Shown here: positions 58,851-64,000 of the stretch, in pieces | How positions within the stretch are numbered: the first letter of the stretch is position 1 | Layout: every line of letters starts with the position of its first letter | Source of the DNA: Peromyscus leucopus | Taxonomy: Eukaryota > Chordata > Mammalia > Rodentia > Cricetidae | Reading direction: 5' to 3' | Assembly: GCF_004664715.2 (NCBI RefSeq) | Contig: NC_051072.1 | Coordinates: 41,349,142 to 41,413,141, forward strand | DNA length: 64,000 bases | The notes under the pieces: model-generated | What the model saw: the letters and a program-made list of their open reading frames with translations, nothing else | Databases searched by the model: none | What the model was told of the DNA's origin: nothing | Made by a program: the position numbers and the translations under genes

Positions 58851-59345
58851 TCTCCCCATTCTCTCTGCCTTGCTAAAAACCATTAGATTTCATTCCTAAA
58901 ACTAGTCATCAAGGTCTATTCCCTTATTTGGCCACTTCCTTCTCCTGAGCCTGATTACCAAGGTCCAGGTATCAAAGTATTGAAGTCCAGCAATCAAAAG
59001 CCCCCTTTGACTCACCTAATTAATATACCCAATTAAAATTAAACACCTCATCCTGATACAAGGATTCCCCTTTTACCTTTAAACTGCCATTTTACTATGG
59101 GCCACACCTGTCTCCTCTCTATCCAGAGACAGTCCTTTGTCCCCCTCCAGGACAGGTACCCCTGCCCCCTCTCCATGTTCCCTTCCTCTTCTCCCTCATC
59201 CTCTATCTCCTGATTTTGTCTCTTATTCCCTGCCCTCTGTCCGTCTGGGGCAAATAAACCTCCTTTGTGCTGAGACCCTGGTCTTGAGGTCCTGAGCTGA
59301 CACTGATCTCTTAGAGCGATGAGCGGGCCCCTTACTCCTGTGTTC
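58851..59345 (+). mobile_element. ERV LTR-like element, unclassified
   Basis: 'AAACTAGTCATCAAGGTCTA', 'CTGCCATTTTACTATGGGCC', 'CCCCTCCAGGACAGGTACCC', poly(A) signal AATAAA (59253-59258) and 'CTCCTTTGTGCTGAGACCCT' recall a rodent ERV LTR. Both ends are uncertain and I found no target duplication. Confidence 0.5.
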
Positions 59346-60351
59346 TTCTTCTCAAATCTGTCCTTCCAGTGGGCTAATTGTAAAATTTCAGACAAACACG
59401 CATTGAGACATGTTTGACAAAGTTGCTGACACACAGTCCTTAACCAGGAAGGTCATGAAAAACAGGACAAGAATGAGAAACAGTCACAGATTGGAGAAGA
59501 CTCGGAATCGTAAGGACTAAATGTGATAGGCTTTCCTGGACTGGATCCTGGAGCAGAAGAGCAAGACATTAGGTAGAAAAACTGCTGACATCCAAATAGA
59601 GTCTGCACTTGAGTTAGTGTATCCTACCAATATTTATTTCCTCCTTTTGAGAAGTGTGCTGTGGTTATGTAAGATGTTAACGTTCAGGAAAGCTGGGTGA
59701 AGACTACACACGAACATTTTGTTCTAACTTCGCAATTTTTCTGTAAAGCTAAATCCAAAGCTTAAAAAAAAAAACTTTTTAAAAATAACTGAGAAGCCAA
59801 AGCATGAAAAGAACTGGATAACCACGTAGAATAAATAAGCAGAGACTCATGGAAAGTTGGATGGGAGACACAGCATTCCTCCAAGGGTTTACTCCTCCGG
59901 ACAGTTGTGTGGGTCAGCTAGCTTATGAACACTTTCCCACAGGGAGAGGCTGAAGTCTGTGGGTGTGGGGACATCAGAGACTACCCTCAAAAGTTTGAGA
60001 TTTGAGAGGTTGTGAATCCATACATGATGGAGTAAAGATTCTTAAATGGGGGGGAGATGCTTTCAAAGAACAATTTACATGAATTTTAAAAATAGGCTAG
60101 TGATACTTCCTTTTAATTACCCTTTTCCTCTATGAGAGGAAGGCTTTGTTATTACAAAAGCTGGGGCTCTCATTTATTGAAAATGATATGATTGCAGCTT
60201 CTGCCATGAGTATAGAAAAGGCTAGGAACCTTCTCAATCCTTTCAAAGTGTGATATCTACTTGTGTCTTCCTTTGAAGCATGTGGAGACAGTAGCCTAAA
60301 AAATAACTCAAATTTCTCCTAGGTTGATGGTTTAGAATATCGTTAGCTTCC

Positions 60352-60353
<2 letters not shown>
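59346..60353. other. Unassigned noncoding sequence
   Basis: No gene recognised. A-run at 59765-59774. Confidence 0.4.

Positions 60354-60404
<51 letters not shown>
60354..60404. repeat. (TG)n microsatellite
   Basis: About 25 TG units. Confidence 0.98.
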
Positions 60405-60406
<2 letters not shown>

Positions 60407-60990
60407 AGCACATCTCCTGACAGTCTCTATTTCCCCTCTGTGTGACAGTGTGAGCACAGTGGGTACCACACACTGGATTCCCTGGGAAACAGACTAAGAG
60501 TCTCTTGGATTTGTATGTGAAAGGTTTCTGGGCATGTGCATTTAGGATTAACAGCTCTGGATGGCAAGAAAAGCATACATCAGCATTAAGAAGTCAAACT
60601 GTAACACAGTTAGGACAGAGACCTCAGGCTCCTGCAGGCGATACTGAGGCTGTGATGCCTCTGTATGAGAAGTTAAGCAGAGATAATGGGGTTCTACCCA
60701 CAGCTAGTCAGTAGATATATGCTAGGCATATTCTAAACTTAATCAAGTAGCTCCCTTAAGCAGGTGAAAACTACTGGGGAAGGATTTAGGTACGAGTTGT
60801 CGACAACCAAAGCCAGGAGCTAAAAGAATGTGTACCTTGATCCTAAAAGGGACTCTCAGAAGCATATCAAAACATCCCACACAATCCTACCATTGCACCA
60901 TTTATAGACTTTCCCAGACGAACAGCTGCTCAGGCTTTGACTGGTTTCTTTTCAGGAAAAAAAAAGCCCTCACAATATTGTTTTGATTTG
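60405..60990. other. Unassigned noncoding sequence
   Basis: No gene recognised. Confidence 0.4.
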
Positions 60991-62690
60991 ATTGTTACAA
61001 AGTAACAGAGTTCTTTATGCGCTTTCATAATCCTTTGTTTGGGCTGGTCCTCCTCTTCTGCATCTCTGATGTCTCCTTGACCCATTCCAGTCTCTTCTTA
61101 TCCTTCCATTCCTAACATTCCTCCCTTCCATGTTCAACCCTCCTTAAAGCCTCTTCTCCTCTCATGGTCCCCTTTCTATTTTACTGCACTGTATGCGCGC
61201 GCGCGCGCGCGCGCGCGCACACACACACACACACACGAAGCTAGGCTCTGAATATGAGAGAAAACACTCATTTTTTATGAGACTGGTTTGCCTCATTTAA
61301 CACAATTGTCTGGATTCTTATGCATTTTCCTTTCTCTGTGGATAAGATCCCCATGTGTACCACAATCTACTACCCATTCATCTGCTGATGGGCATATAGG
61401 CTGATTCCACTCCCTTATCATTGTGAATGGAGCAGCAATAAACTCAGATGTGCAGGTATCACTGTGGTAGAACATGGAGTCCTTTAGGTATATCCACAGG
61501 AATTACACAGTTAGATATTTTTAGTGTTTTGAGGAATCGCCACACTGATTTCCATGGTAACGGTACCTGTTTACACTCCTGCTAGCAGAGAGTGAGGGTC
61601 CCTTTTCCCCATTTCCCCGTCCTCACCAGCAGTCCTTGTCGTTTGTTTTCTTGATGACAGCCATTCTGTTAGATGAAATGGAACCTCATAGCAGTTTTAG
61701 TTTGCATTTCCCTTCCAACTAAGGATGCTGAACACTTTAACAATTTTTTTTTCTTTTTCTTTTTTTTTTTTGCATTTCTGCTTTTGAGAACCATCTGCTG
61801 AACTCATTGGCTCATTCGTTGTTTGGCACCTTTGTTTATTTTTAGTGTTTAAATTTTGCAGTTCTTTATATAATATAGATATTAACCCAGGTCTGAAGCA
61901 TAGTTGGCAATTATTTTCTCCCATTGTGTAGGCTATCTCTTTACTTAGCCAACAGTTTCTTTGCAGGAACTTGTAATTTCATGTAATCCCATTTGTAAAC
62001 ACTTGGTATTGTTTCCTGTGCATTTGGGATTCTGTTTAGGAAGCTATTGCTTATGGGCTCCTTTTTCCCAGTGTAAGTATTTGACTCCCTTGTTGAGATT
62101 AGGCGGTAGCTACAGCTCTGTGGGCTGATTCCAGATTTCCTATATTCTTCCATTGCTCAGCACGTCTGATTTTGTTTGGTTGCTGCCAGTATCACATTAT
62201 CTTTGTTACTGTGTGTACAACCTGAGGTCAGGCATTGTCATGCTTCAAGCAATGTTCTTTCTCCTTAAAATTGCTTTGGCTAGCTTTGTTTTTCCATATT
62301 AATATTAGGACCCCTTTTCTAGTTCTGTGAAGAATGTCATTGCCAATTGGATAGAGATTGCATTAAAGCTATGGATTACTTTTGGTAGTAAGGCTATTTT
62401 TACAATATTAATTCTACCAATCCAAAGTCATGAAAGTTTTTCCCATCATTTAATGTCTTCTTCAGGTACGTTTTTCTTTATAGAAGTCTATCACCTCTTA
62501 AGTTTATTCCTGAGTATTTTCAAAGCACATCACTATATTCAGCTTAAAGCTCTTGGGAATAAGATATTTTTTCCTAGTTTGTTTCTCATCAAGTTCATTG
62601 TTGATATTTATAAAAGCTGTTCCCGTTTTGTTTGTTGATTTTGTCTCTTGCAACTTTATGGAAAAGTGTTGATCAGATCTAAAAGAGAAA
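60991..62690 (-). mobile_element. L1 3' half (ORF2 C-terminus and part of 3' UTR), antisense
   Basis: Antisense L1 order is well preserved: 'ATTGTGAATGGAGCAGCAAT' (61420-61439), 'GATTTCCATGGTAACGGTAC' (61548-61567), 'CACTTTAACAATTTTTTTTT', 'AAATTGCTTTGGCTAGCTTT' (62269-62288), 'CCAATTGGATAGAGATTGCA' (62343-62362) and 'TTCATTGTTGATATTTATAA' (62594-62613). It is younger-looking than the L1M remains but has no intact frame. A (GC)n(CA)n tract lies in its 3' part. Confidence 0.88.
61195..61236. repeat. (GC)n-(AC)n alternating tract
   Basis: Twelve uninterrupted GC units (61195-61218) followed by nine AC units. It is extreme CpG density inside an L1 remnant. Confidence 0.97.
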
Positions 62691-63390
62691 ATATGCAATG
62701 TGAAGTTAGTGAAATAAGCTATGGCTCCCATCACTGTAGCTGAGTTCAAGGACAAGGCTGATAATTTTCATTTCTTTCCTTTGCCAGCCACCCTATATTC
62801 CCTATACTCTCAGTAGCATCTCTGATGACTCTGCTGGTTGATAAACCAGTCCTAGTCCCTGAGTATTCTGAGACACTGATCACCATGCCTGCATAAAGGC
62901 ATGGATAATTTTTTTATTGTATTTACTATGAAAACTGGTCATAGGAACATGAAGAGATGCCCTGATGGAACACTTGTGTGCCAGAGTATTTCTTGTCCCC
63001 ATTGTCTAATCTCAAGCTCTATACCAATGATGACTACCAGGATAGTGACTCCTTTCCTTGCTTGTGGTTTCATGGCATAAAGAATACAAAGTGACTGGGG
63101 GTAGTGGTTATCTTACAGTTCAGAAGGATTCTCACTATTTCCCCTGGTAGAAATGATCACTCATTCCAGAACCAGCAACTGTAGACTTACAAAGCTTAGA
63201 ACTGCAGAGACAGATAGGAGAACATCTCTAGATCATTGAGAGTAATATGATGCATGCATTCTTACACATGTTCCTGGGTGCATAGAACATTGTTGATTTC
63301 TGTGTATTGTATCATGGAGGCTGACATCCATTCTCTTAGGGTATCTTCTCCAGGATTATCAAAGGGTTCTTCCTTGTCAAAAAGACATTT
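62691..63390. other. Unassigned noncoding sequence
   Basis: No gene recognised. Confidence 0.4.
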
Positions 63391-63716
63391 CAGGGGCTCA
63401 GGATATGGCCTAGTATGTAAGAGTATTTGCTCTGCAAACACAAGGACCTGAATTCAAATCCCTAACACTCATACAAAAGCTGAGCATGGTTACATGTGCC
63501 CACACCTCCAGCATTGGGTGGAGATAGATAGATCCCAAGAACTCATTGGCCATTCAGCCTAGCCAAAAAGGTGTTCTTCCTGTCCATTGAGAGACTGTCT
63601 CATGGCAATAAGGCAGAGAGTGATAGAGGAAGACATCTAATCCGGTGTCATGTACCGACTTCAACATGGGTCCATCTGCACATTCACATATGTGCAACAC
63701 ACACACACACACAAAC
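63391..63716 (+). mobile_element. RSINE1/B4 SINE
   Basis: 'CAGGGGCTCAGGATATGGCC' (63391-63410), 'AGGACCTGAATTCAAATCCC', 'CATTGAGAGACTGTCTCATG' (63586-63605) and a CA tail (63697-63713). Confidence 0.85.
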
Positions 63717-64000
63717 AGAAACCCACAACTATGAAGTGTCAGTAATTACACACCATAGTAGACCCTGTATTTATGTATACACTGCTGCTCCTCCTTTGTA
63801 AGAAATGAGTTTCATAGTCTAATGTGCAATCTTGTGTTTGTAAATCAGACACTGTAAGACAAACTCATCCTCAGAAAGCATGCCAGCTTTAATAAAGATA
63901 AATAGTGGCTTCGTTCAGAATGGAAGGGGTCAGGATAATCAACTGTGACCACACAGTTAGTTTCTTCACGGCAGAGAATCAGGGAATTATAGCACAGATC
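63717..64000. other. Unassigned noncoding sequence
   Basis: No gene or repeat recognised to the window end. Confidence 0.4.

Overview
The window is nuclear DNA from a muroid rodent, most likely a cricetid (vole, deer mouse or hamster group). It carries B1, B2/B3 and RSINE1/B4 SINEs, Lx-type L1 3' ends, rodent MaLR LTRs and long CA/TG microsatellites. The B1 copies at 4441 and 49686 have the 'AGGAAAGGCG(C/A)AAAGCTA' right half that I associate with cricetids rather than Mus. I find no intact protein-coding gene, exon, tRNA, rRNA or CRISPR. The open frames are short, repeat-derived or low-complexity. The only gene-derived sequence I recognise is a dead processed copy of ribosomal protein gene Rps8 at 33912-34602. 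The window is best read as intergenic or deep intronic DNA.

Layout. 0-5 kb: antisense ancient L1 cut by a solo LTR (735-1278) and a second LTR family (2693-3040). 5.6-8.2 kb: mostly repeat-free, with a CpG-enriched patch at 6771-7100. 8.7-9.8 kb: a HAL1 fossil. 10.3-21.2 kb: sense L1 remains (Lx 3' UTR, an L1M ORF2, then an L1MB-type ORF2 plus 3' end), repeatedly invaded by SINEs, MaLR LTRs and ERV LTRs. 21.4-31 kb: SINEs, microsatellites, MaLR LTRs, hAT-like fossils, a third copy of the 735-type LTR and an exact 107-bp duplication. 31.3-33.8 kb: largely unique, holding the best candidate conserved noncoding block (32121-32900). 33.8-35.4 kb: L1M interrupted by the Rps8 pseudogene. 35.4-46.2 kb: mostly unassigned sequence with MLT1, L1, B1, B2 and RSINE1 insertions. 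46.2-48.2 kb: a two-LTR MaLR element on the minus strand with a recognisable tRNA-Leu primer site. 48.2-64 kb: a second candidate conserved block (49225-49600), MIR/B1 nests, an ERVK-like solo LTR (53551-53892), an Lx L1 3' UTR (54005-55420), another LTR (about 58851-59345) and an antisense L1 (60991-62690).

Nothing here works together as a gene system. The most notable items are the solo-LTR family that carries B1-like sequence upstream of its TATA box and has exact 6-bp target duplications, the MaLR element with two LTRs and a primer-binding site, the multi-level nesting with identifiable target duplications, and several repeat-free, homeodomain-site-containing blocks that could be enhancers. 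Repeat family names come from recalled consensus sequences, not a database run, so subfamily labels are provisional.
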